Shown piece after piece: positions 8,801 to 16,332 of a stretch of 64,000 nt of DNA (the first letter of the stretch is position 1; every line of letters begins with the position of its first letter). A program made the translations under genes and the position numbers. The stretch spans positions 1-64,000 of the forward strand of contig NZ_JAEUMO010000207.1 of the NCBI RefSeq assembly GCF_016793285.1, read 5' to 3'. This DNA comes from Phenylobacterium sp. Its GTDB lineage: Bacteria; Pseudomonadota; Alphaproteobacteria; Caulobacterales; Caulobacteraceae. The notes beneath the pieces are model-generated. The model was not told the DNA's origin and made no database searches. It saw only the letters and a program-made list of their open reading frames with translations.

Positions 8801-11800
8801 TCAGAATTCCTTGCGGATGTTGAAGTAGAGGTAGCGGCCGTAGGGGTTGTAGACGGACGCTTGGTAGCCATCGGCGGTGAGCGGCGGGTCCTTGTCGAAC
8901 ACGTTGCGCGCGCCGATCAGGACACGGGTGTTCTCCAGGTACTTGTTGCCGTCCTCGAAGGTGTACGAGACCGACAGGTTATGCACCCAGGTGTCCGGCA
9001 CCTTGTAGAACCCTCCCGCCGCGTAGGTCAGGGCGGTCGAGTAGAACTTGCCCGTGTAGGTCGTGAACCAGTTGGCCGTGAAGTTCTTGTAGCGCCAGTT
9101 CAGCGAGCCCGAGCCGCGCCACTCCGGCGTGCCGTTCTGGCCGACGAGGTCCTGACCGCCCGTGATGATCGTGCCCGCGTTGATCTGGCCGGCATCGCGG
9201 GCGGCGATGAGCAGGGCCAGGCCTTCGGTCGGGGACTGATACAGCTTGTCCAGGCGCGCCACGTTCACGTCGACGCTGAAGTCGCCGAAGCTCTCGGTGC
9301 TGAGCCGGTAGTTCACGCCGACGTCGACGCCCTGGGCCACCTGGGGCAGTTGGTTGACGTACTTGTCGTCCGCGTATTCCACGAAACCCACGGGCGTCAG
9401 GCCGGTGCCGGCGAAGACGGCGATGTTGTCGGGGGTCGGCGCCAGGCGGTGGACAGCCGGGTTCGAGGAGCCCTGAAGGCGCAGCAGGTAGTCGAGGATG
9501 ACCGCGTTGCCTTCGCCGAACAGGCCGATGATGCCCTTCTGTTTGATCTTCCAGACATCGACCGTGAAGATCAGGCGACCAATCTCCGGCGGCAGGAATT
9601 CCGGCTGGAACACGATGCCGTAGGACAGGCTCTCGGACGTCTCGGGCTTCAGGTCCGGGTTGCCGGCCCGCACGGCGCGCGTGGTCCGCGACTGGGTGCA
9701 TTGCGTGAAGCTGGTGATACGGCGGGCGCGAAGGTCGGCTTCGCAGAAGTAGTAGTCCTGCCGGTTGTTGGTGCGGCTGACCGTCGTGACGTTGATCTGC
9801 TCAAGGTTGGGCGCCTTGAACCCCTGCGACCACGATCCGCGCAGGCGGAAGCCCGGGATGACGTCCCAGGCGGCGGCCACCTTCGGCTTCGCGATGCTGC
9901 CGACGTCGCTGTAGTCCTCGGCCCGTCCGGCGAGCTGCACCTCCAGGCGATCCACCAGCGGGATGTTCATCTCGGGCGAGACCAGCGGGATCGCGAGTTC
10001 GGCGTAGGCCGACTTGACGGTGCGGTGGCCGCTCACGTCCGGCGACACCGAGGTGCCGGGGATGTTGCTGAGCGCCACGGCGCCGCCCACGATGGGCCCG
10101 GTGACGGCGTCGATGTAGGGGACCGTGCCGTCGACGTTCTTGTCGCGGTTGTCCCGGTAGGTCTCGCGTCGCACCTCGACACCGGCGGCGATGCCGATGT
10201 CGCCCGCCCACATCGTCAGGAGGTCGGGGCGGTTCACCTTGAAGTCCCACAAGGCCAGCGTGGTCTTGTTCGAGCGCGTGATCGGGATGATGAGCCCGGC
10301 GATCGCGGCCGCGCTCGACGGGGTTTGGTCGCCGCCCGTCAGCAGGTTCGTGCCCGCACCGATACCGTTGAAGGGGTTGTAGGCGTCGGGCGTGGTGCGA
10401 TTGACGGCCGCCGAGAAGGCCGTGCCGTCCACCGCGTAGGAGAGGTCGTCGACCGTCGCTTCGGAGTAGAGGGCGGCGCTTTCCCAGTTGAACCCGAACT
10501 TCTTGCCCTTCAGCCCACCCAGGACGCGGTACTGGTCGTTCGTCACGATGACCTGGGACGCGCCCAGATCCAGCAGACCCACCGTGTTGAACGTCAGGCG
10601 CAGCCCCCCGGCGGGCACGCCGACGAGGTTCGGAAGGCGATTTGGGTTCGGTTGCCCGTTGGCCAGCGTGGTCGCGCCGAAGGGGTTGTAGTAGGCGTTC
10701 GGCCCGATGCTGATCGTCGGCGACGTGCCGATGGCGTTGAAGGCGGCGACGTTGCCCTCGGTACGGGCGTGATAGTAGCCGGCCTCGCCGAAGAACGTGA
10801 CGTCCTCGGTGATGTCGTAGTGACCGGTCAGGAACAGGTTCTGGCGATCGGCCTGCGGGATGACCGAAGACTTTGTCGAGGCCAGGTTGTCGACCCGGAA
10901 CGCGCGGTCGGTGGTCGTGTTGATGGCCCCCGGCACGACGCAGAGGCCCGGGCCGACCACGACGGTGCAGCTCACCGACTGCGGCGAGAAGTGGAAGATG
11001 CCGGTGGCGCCGGTGATGGCGGTCGTGCCCTGCCGGATCGCCGTGGTGACGCCCGCGGCCTGGAACGCGCCGAAACCCGTCGTCGCCGAACGCGCATCGA
11101 GGCTCACGGTGTTGGCGAATTCCGTGCCGGCGAACAGCGGCTGCTTGTTGGACGAGGCCGTGTAGTCCTGGTCCGAGGCCAGCAGGGCCGAGCGCTTGTC
11201 CAGCGAACCGAAGAGCGTCAGGTTGCCGCGGCCCTCCTGGAAGTTCTGGCCGATCAGGCCGGTGAGGCGGCCCTCGCGCAGGTTGGTGCCGGTGGCCGTG
11301 CCATACTGGAACTCGAGCTGGGCGCCGTCGTAGTCGGTGCGGAGCACGGTGTTGATCACGCCGGCCACGGCGTCGGTGCCGTAGATGGCCGCCGCGCCGT
11401 CGCGCAGGACCTCGACGCTCTTCAGACCGGCGATCGGGATGGCGTTGGTGTTGTAGGTGAAGGTGGGAACCAGCGACTCGGCCTGGGTCGTCGGGTGGTA
11501 GACCGTCCGCCGGCCGTTGATCAGCACCAGGGTGTTGCCGGCGCCGAGGTTGCGCAGGCTGATCGAGTTCACGTCGCCGCGCGCCGAGTTGGACGAACCC
11601 GGCAGGAAGCTCGAGTTGAACGTCACGTTGCCGGCCTGCGGTATGGTCCGGAAGAGCTCGTCGCCCGACCCGGCGGCGGTCGCCTGGATCTGGGTCGCGT
11701 CCACCACCGTCACCGGCAGCGCCGCCGTCACCTTGCTCCCCTGGATCTGCGAGCCGACGACCACCAGCTCCGCGACTTCGCCGTCTTTTGCGGCGTCGGT

Positions 11801-11896
11801 CTGAGCCGCCGCCGGCGCGGCGACCGCGCTGATGGCGCAGAACGCGCTCGTGGCGAGCATGAAGGCGCGCCGGCGGGATGCAGATCCCCTCATCAT
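8801..11896 (-). CDS. TonB-dependent outer-membrane receptor
   Basis: A 1031-residue receptor that uses energy from TonB-ExbBD to import large or scarce substrates. The chosen ATG at 11896 gives a signal peptide (hydrophobic core, cleavage near AAAQ); the open frame extends upstream without coding character. After it come a TonB-box-like segment (EVAELVVVGSQI), the plug domain (LFRTIPQAG, SISLRNLGAGNTLVLINGRR, EVLRDGAAAIYGTDAVAGVIN) and a long beta-barrel ending in YLYFNIRKEF with the terminal Phe needed for barrel assembly. The large size fits Caulobacterales receptors for peptides or complex carbon. A palindrome upstream and the divergent IclR gene suggest local control. Confidence 0.93.
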   Translation of the reverse strand: MMRGSASRRRAFMLATSAFCAISAVAAPAAAQTDAAKDGEVAELVVVGSQIQGSKVTAALPVTVVDATQIQATAAGSGDELFRTIPQAGNVTFNSSFLPGSSNSARGDVNSISLRNLGAGNTLVLINGRRTVYHPTTQAESLVPTFTYNTNAIPIAGLKSVEVLRDGAAAIYGTDAVAGVINTVLRTDYDGAQLEFQYGTATGTNLREGRLTGLIGQNFQEGRGNLTLFGSLDKRSALLASDQDYTASSNKQPLFAGTEFANTVSLDARSATTGFGAFQAAGVTTAIRQGTTAITGATGIFHFSPQSVSCTVVVGPGLCVVPGAINTTTDRAFRVDNLASTKSSVIPQADRQNLFLTGHYDITEDVTFFGEAGYYHARTEGNVAAFNAIGTSPTISIGPNAYYNPFGATTLANGQPNPNRLPNLVGVPAGGLRLTFNTVGLLDLGASQVIVTNDQYRVLGGLKGKKFGFNWESAALYSEATVDDLSYAVDGTAFSAAVNRTTPDAYNPFNGIGAGTNLLTGGDQTPSSAAAIAGLIIPITRSNKTTLALWDFKVNRPDLLTMWAGDIGIAAGVEVRRETYRDNRDKNVDGTVPYIDAVTGPIVGGAVALSNIPGTSVSPDVSGHRTVKSAYAELAIPLVSPEMNIPLVDRLEVQLAGRAEDYSDVGSIAKPKVAAAWDVIPGFRLRGSWSQGFKAPNLEQINVTTVSRTNNRQDYYFCEADLRARRITSFTQCTQSRTTRAVRAGNPDLKPETSESLSYGIVFQPEFLPPEIGRLIFTVDVWKIKQKGIIGLFGEGNAVILDYLLRLQGSSNPAVHRLAPTPDNIAVFAGTGLTPVGFVEYADDKYVNQLPQVAQGVDVGVNYRLSTESFGDFSVDVNVARLDKLYQSPTEGLALLIAARDAGQINAGTIITGGQDLVGQNGTPEWRGSGSLNWRYKNFTANWFTTYTGKFYSTALTYAAGGFYKVPDTWVHNLSVSYTFEDGNKYLENTRVLIGARNVFDKDPPLTADGYQASVYNPYGRYLYFNIRKEF

Positions 11897-12267
11897 GACT
11901 TGTTGTCCCCTCTGTCTACCCGTCGTGAAGGACGCCGGGCGATTGGGGACTGTGAAGCAGCTAACGCGCTTCGCGTCCAACAACTGTTCTTGGATCGAAC
12001 AATAAAGCGCAGTGATGGATGAGTTCTGAGGCGCCCGGCCCGTGTCCGGCCTGCGCCCACGCCGCGCCATTCGGTAGCAGGCGGCTGCGCCATGAGCGTT
12101 GCGAACCGTCCGCAAGTCTCGGCGGCCGCGCGCCGTTCAGTCTCACGCCGACATCACGCCCGCGCCTTCTCGATACGACAACCAAAAGGCGTTTCTGTCC
12201 CGACTTCCGGTTGGCTATATGCAAAGGCCCTGCCGGCGCGCCCGGTGACTGACGGCGGTTCGCGGGC
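11897..12267. other. Divergent promoter region between TonB receptor and IclR gene
   Basis: No gene is supported here. A palindrome TGTTC-N7-GAACA spans 11985-12001, about 90 bp upstream of the receptor ATG; it could be an IclR-family operator. The 12150-12230 part is less GC-rich and probably carries the IclR promoter. Confidence 0.4.
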
Positions 12268-13056
12268 ATGACCGACAATGTGCTCTCCGCCGCGCGGGTC
12301 CTCGACCTGATCGAGCTGATCGCGGCCGCTTCGGACGGCGTCCTGCTGCGCGAGGCGACGGTGCGGCTGAATGCGCCGAAGAGCAGCACGCTCATGCTGC
12401 TGCGGACCCTCGTGAACCGGGGCTACGTCGCGCGCGACCCGCTCAGCGACCGCTATGCGCTGACCGACACGTTCCGCGCGGGCGGGTACGGCTGGCACGT
12501 GGACCCGCACGCCGCCCTGGTCGCCGCCGCCCGGCCGATCATGGAGGAACTGGTCGTCGCGCTGGGCGAGTCGACCACCTTCGGGGTCTTCCACGCCGCC
12601 GGCCAGGCGAAGGTGGTCGCCCAGGTCGTGGCGGACGTGGAGGTGCGATACGCCGCCGACACCGACCGGCCGATCCCCTTCTACTGCACGGCGATCGGGC
12701 GCGTGCTGGTGTCCGGCCGCCCCGAGTCCGACTGGTCGCAGATGATCGGCGACGGCCCTTTGCCGGCGGTGACGCGGCATACCGTGACGGACAAGGGCGC
12801 GATCTTGGAGATCCTCGGGCGGGTTCGGCGGCAGGGTCACGCGGTGGTGGTGGAGGAGTTCGCGCTGGGCGGGACCGGCGTCGCCGCCCCGGTCTTCGAC
12901 CGCGAGGGTCGCGTGGTGGCCGCCCTCAACGCCGGCTGCGTCACCAACCGCTTCGAAGACAAGCGCGACCGCGTGATCGCCGCGGTGAAGGCCGCCGCCG
13001 GCGCGGTCAGCGAGCAACTGGGCCACCCCGCGCGCGCACCGGATGCAGTGACGTGA
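12268..13056 (+). CDS. IclR-family transcriptional regulator
   Basis: A 262-residue regulator with an N-terminal winged helix (residues about 5-70, SAARVLDLIELIAA ... KSSTLMLLRTLVNRGYVARD) and an IclR effector domain (TTFGVFHAAGQAKVV ... FYCTAIGRVLVSG ... GVAAPVFDREGRVVAALNAGC). These proteins usually repress catabolic operons and release DNA on binding a small carboxylate. It is divergent from the TonB receptor. Its stop overlaps the GTG of the following SDR by four bases (GTGA), so regulator, SDR and deacetylase form one translationally coupled operon. Confidence 0.92.
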   Translation: MTDNVLSAARVLDLIELIAAASDGVLLREATVRLNAPKSSTLMLLRTLVNRGYVARDPLSDRYALTDTFRAGGYGWHVDPHAALVAAARPIMEELVVALGESTTFGVFHAAGQAKVVAQVVADVEVRYAADTDRPIPFYCTAIGRVLVSGRPESDWSQMIGDGPLPAVTRHTVTDKGAILEILGRVRRQGHAVVVEEFALGGTGVAAPVFDREGRVVAALNAGCVTNRFEDKRDRVIAAVKAAAGAVSEQLGHPARAPDAVT

Positions 13057-13808
13057 GCCGCAGCTTCGACGGTCGCATCGTCGTCGTCAGCGGGGCGGCC
13101 ATCGGGTTCGGCCGCGCGATCGCCGAGACGTTCGCCGCCCGCGGAGCCATCGTTCACGGTTGCGACGTGCGCGCCCCGGAGCTGACGGCCCTCGCCGCCG
13201 CGACGGGCGCGTGGACCAGTGTCGTCGACCTGACCGACCGCAATGCCGCCCGCGCGTGGATCGCGGGCGTGGAAGCCGATGCCGGGCGCGCCGTGGACGT
13301 GCTCGTCAACAACGCCGGCGGGGTCGCCGGCCAGGCGCACGCCCCGATCGAGACCGTCAGCGACGCGGACTGGGACCGGGTCCTGGAGATCAACCTGGGG
13401 GCGGCCATGGCGCTCAGCCGCGCCTGTGTCCCAGGCATGAAAGCGGCCGGCGCCGGGGCCATCGTCAACATCGCGTCGGGCGCCGCCTTCAAGGCCTCGC
13501 TGACCGGCGTGCAGGCCTACTGCGCGGCCAAGCATGCCGTTCTGGGCCTCACGCGCCAGCTCTGCCACGAGCTCGGGCCCTTCGGAATCCGCGTCAACGC
13601 CGTCGCCCCGGGCTTCGTCCGCAGCAACGAGGCCGCCGAGCGGCAGTGGGCCGGCTACAGCCCCGAACGCCAGCGGCAGATCGTGGAGGGCGTCGCGCTG
13701 CGGCGCCTGGGCGCCCCGCAAGACATCGCCAACGCCGTCGCGTTCCTGGCTTCGGACAAGGCTTCCTTCATCTCGGGAGAGATCCTGTCGGTCAACGGAG
13801 GCCATTGA
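13053..13808 (+). CDS. Short-chain dehydrogenase/reductase
   Basis: A 251-residue classical SDR starting with GTG in a GTGA overlap with the IclR gene. Visible are a variant glycine motif GAAIGFGRA, NNAGG, the catalytic Ser in NIASGAAF, the YCAAK motif and the C-terminal SFISGEILSVNGGH. It is predicted to oxidise or reduce a small alcohol/ketone with NAD(P). Its stop overlaps the next gene by one base (TGATG), so it is coupled to the NodB-type hydrolase. The substrate is not evident. Confidence 0.88.
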   Translation: MSRSFDGRIVVVSGAAIGFGRAIAETFAARGAIVHGCDVRAPELTALAAATGAWTSVVDLTDRNAARAWIAGVEADAGRAVDVLVNNAGGVAGQAHAPIETVSDADWDRVLEINLGAAMALSRACVPGMKAAGAGAIVNIASGAAFKASLTGVQAYCAAKHAVLGLTRQLCHELGPFGIRVNAVAPGFVRSNEAAERQWAGYSPERQRQIVEGVALRRLGAPQDIANAVAFLASDKASFISGEILSVNGGH

Positions 13809-14728
13809 TGGGCGAGGCGCCGGAACCCTGGGAATGGCCCGAAAGCCACTGGCGGGGCCTGGTGCAGCGCGTGCGCGCGGGCCGCAGCCTCGCGCCCGAC
13901 CAATGGCCGGGCGGCGCGCCGTTCGCGGTAGCGCTGTCGTTCGACAGCGACCACGAGACCAACGACCTGCGTGACGGCGGCGGATCGATCAGCCGCCAGA
14001 GCTGGGGCCAGTTCGGCGCGCGCAAGGGCGCGCCGCGGATCATGGACATCCTGGCGCGCCACCAGGCGCCGGCGTCGTTCTACGTACCGGCCGTGTCGGC
14101 GCTCCTGCATCCGGAGGAGCAGCGACGCCTCGTCGACGAGGGCCACGAGATCGGCATCCACGGCTGGATCCACGAGTTGAACTCGACGCTGCCCTACGAT
14201 GCCGAACGCGACCTGATGCTCCGGGCCCGCGACACCCTCGAGCAGGTGTCGCGGCAGCGGCCCGTCGGCATCCGCACGCCGTCCTGGGACTTCAGCCCCA
14301 ACACCTTGCGGATCATCTGCGAGATGGGCCTCGCCTACGACAGCTCGCTGATGGCCGACGACGACTGCTACGAACTCGAGATGGACGGCCAACCCACGGG
14401 GGTGGTCGAGCTGCCGGTCGAATGGATCCGCGACGACGCCGTCTACTTCGGCATGAACCGCTTCTCGGGCCTGCGGCCCTACACCGCCCCCGAAGCCGTG
14501 CTCGATATCTTCCGTCGGGAACTCGAGGGCGCGGCGGCGGACGGCGGCCTGTTCCAGCTCACGATGCATCCGCACATCATCGGCGCCCGCTCGCGCATCT
14601 GGATCCTGGACGAGGTGATCCGGCTGGCGAAGTCGAAGGGCGCCTGGTTCGCCACCCACGCCCAGGTCGTCGCGCACGTCGCCGCCCGTTGCGGGCTGCA
14701 GGGCAAGACCGGCGCCGCGGCGGCCTGA
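13808..14728 (+). CDS. Polysaccharide deacetylase-family (NodB homology) amide hydrolase
   Basis: A 306-residue cytosolic NodB-fold hydrolase with no signal peptide. The metal site shows SFDSDHE (Asp46, Asp48) and HxxxH in EIGIHGWIHE (His118, His122); IRTPSWDFSPNT and LTMHPHIIG are the later conserved motifs. The sequence type resembles the HpPgdA / allantoinase-like PuuE branch, whose members include cyclic-imide and cyclic-amide hydrolases as well as peptidoglycan deacetylases. With no export signal and a coupled SDR and IclR gene, hydrolysis of a small cyclic amide is more likely than cell-wall deacetylation; that is inference. Confidence 0.82.
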   Translation: MGEAPEPWEWPESHWRGLVQRVRAGRSLAPDQWPGGAPFAVALSFDSDHETNDLRDGGGSISRQSWGQFGARKGAPRIMDILARHQAPASFYVPAVSALLHPEEQRRLVDEGHEIGIHGWIHELNSTLPYDAERDLMLRARDTLEQVSRQRPVGIRTPSWDFSPNTLRIICEMGLAYDSSLMADDDCYELEMDGQPTGVVELPVEWIRDDAVYFGMNRFSGLRPYTAPEAVLDIFRRELEGAAADGGLFQLTMHPHIIGARSRIWILDEVIRLAKSKGAWFATHAQVVAHVAARCGLQGKTGAAAA

Positions 14729-14763
14729 GGCGCGCCGTCAGAACGGCCCGACGGCTGAAGGCG

Positions 14764-14786
14764 GGCCCGGCGACGCGCGCCGGGCC
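14764..14786. terminator. Hairpin between convergent deacetylase and M20 genes
   Basis: GGCCCGGCG pairs with CGCCGGGCC around a 5-nt loop in the 89-nt gap between converging stop codons, a likely bidirectional terminator. Confidence 0.55.
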
Positions 14787-14817
14787 TGTTCAGCGCCGGC
14801 GGCGACGCCGATCCTCC

Positions 14818-16299
14818 CTACGGCTGGGCCTCACCGGACTTGCGCCGGTAGTCCAGCGGCGGTGGCCGGTCGCCGACCATGGCCTTGTAGGTGAAGTCGG
14901 CGCCGCGCTTCTGCTTGAGCTCGGCCTGGGCCTTGGCGATCGTCTTGGGGTCGGTGAACAGGTCGGCGGCGGTGAGCGCCAGGGTCTTGGCCGCCACCAC
15001 ACCGCCCTTCAAGCCGATCGGCGTGCCGCCGGCGGCGACCGCCTGCCAGCTATGCGCGGGCGTGCCCGGCACCCAGGTCGCCGCGGTCATGCCGGCCGTC
15101 GGCGTCACCCAGCTCACGTCGGCCACGTCGGTGGAGCCGCCGCTGCCCCGGTCCGTGCGGTAGGGCTGGATCTCCTTGACGCTGTCGAGGGTCAGCTTGG
15201 TGGGCGGCAGGTGCGCGCGCATGGCCTCGCCGAACGCGATGTCCTTGGCGTCCCAGGCCTCGCCCCCGACTTCGCGGAGGTTCTGGTCCATCAGCCGCCC
15301 CAGCGTGTCGTTGGCGAGCATGTTGTAGACGCCGCCGGTCTGCTCGAACGACACCTTCGTCTCGGTCGCGATGGCGGCGCCTTCCGCGGCTTTCTGCACC
15401 CGGGCCATCACGTCGCGCACCACCTGCGGGTCGGTGTGGCGGACGTAGTAGTAGACCTCGGCCTTGTCCGGCACGACGTTGGGCGCGCTGCCGCCGTCGG
15501 TCGTCACATAGTGGATGCGCACCCCCATCGGGATGTGCTCGCGCAGGTAGTTCACCGCGACGTTCATGATCTCGACGCCGTCGAGGGCGGAGCGACCTTT
15601 CTCGGGCGAGGCCGAAGCGTGGGCGGACAGGCCGGCGAAGCGGAACTTGCCGCTGATGTTGGCGAGCGACACGCCCTGCGAGGCGTCGTTCACGTCGGCC
15701 GCGTGCCAGTGGAGCGTCGCCGAAACGTCTTTGAAGAGGCCTTCGCGGACAAGGTAGACCTTGCCCGACCCGCCCTCTTCCGCAGGCGCGCCATAGACGC
15801 GGAGCTCGCCCTTGATGTTGTTGGCCGCCATCCAGGCCTTCACGGCCTGCGCGGCGGCCACCGACGCGGCGCCGAAGATGTGGTGGCCACAGCCATGGCC
15901 CGCCTCCTGGCCCGCAATCGGGTCGGGCTGCGGCACGGCCCGTTGCGCCAGGCCCGGCAGCGCGTCGAACTCCGCCAGGATCGCGATCACCGGCCCATCG
16001 CCATTGCGGAACCGCGCGACGAACGCGGTCGGCATCCCGGCGACGCCGGATTCGACCTCGAAGCCCGAGCGCTTCAGCTCCTGCTGCAGCAAGGCCGAAC
16101 TCTTCGTCTCCTGGTAGCCCACCTCGGCGAAGCCCCAGATCTGCTGGGCGACCTCGCCCAGATGGGTCGCGCCGCGGTCGACGGTGGCGCGGATCTGCGT
16201 GCGCTGCGCGTCGGCGACCCGGGCGTGGGCGACGCCGCCGCCGAGCAGGCAAGCGGCCAGGACGGCGGCGGACACGGGGTTGAGACGTGGACTGGGCAT
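14818..16299 (-). CDS. Exported M20D-family amidohydrolase (AbgB-like)
   Basis: A 493-residue peptidase-M20-type metalloenzyme. Residues 1-26 form a signal peptide (AAVLAACLLGGGVAHA), so unlike most cytosolic M20D enzymes it is exported. Zinc-site motifs are EAGHGCGHH (residues 132-140) and APAEEGGSGK (Glu174/175), then TDVADVSW and GTPAHSW near the C-terminus. The arrangement matches aminobenzoyl-glutamate or N-acyl-amino-acid hydrolases. It is the last gene of a minus-strand operon with the M14 peptidase (33-nt gap) and amidohydrolase. It probably cleaves amide bonds of N-acyl amino acids or dipeptides in the periplasm. Confidence 0.87.
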   Translation of the reverse strand: MPSPRLNPVSAAVLAACLLGGGVAHARVADAQRTQIRATVDRGATHLGEVAQQIWGFAEVGYQETKSSALLQQELKRSGFEVESGVAGMPTAFVARFRNGDGPVIAILAEFDALPGLAQRAVPQPDPIAGQEAGHGCGHHIFGAASVAAAQAVKAWMAANNIKGELRVYGAPAEEGGSGKVYLVREGLFKDVSATLHWHAADVNDASQGVSLANISGKFRFAGLSAHASASPEKGRSALDGVEIMNVAVNYLREHIPMGVRIHYVTTDGGSAPNVVPDKAEVYYYVRHTDPQVVRDVMARVQKAAEGAAIATETKVSFEQTGGVYNMLANDTLGRLMDQNLREVGGEAWDAKDIAFGEAMRAHLPPTKLTLDSVKEIQPYRTDRGSGGSTDVADVSWVTPTAGMTAATWVPGTPAHSWQAVAAGGTPIGLKGGVVAAKTLALTAADLFTDPKTIAKAQAELKQKRGADFTYKAMVGDRPPPLDYRRKSGEAQP

Positions 16300-16332
16300 T
16301 CAGGACTCCGGACAGGGCGAAGGGGCCCCCTC

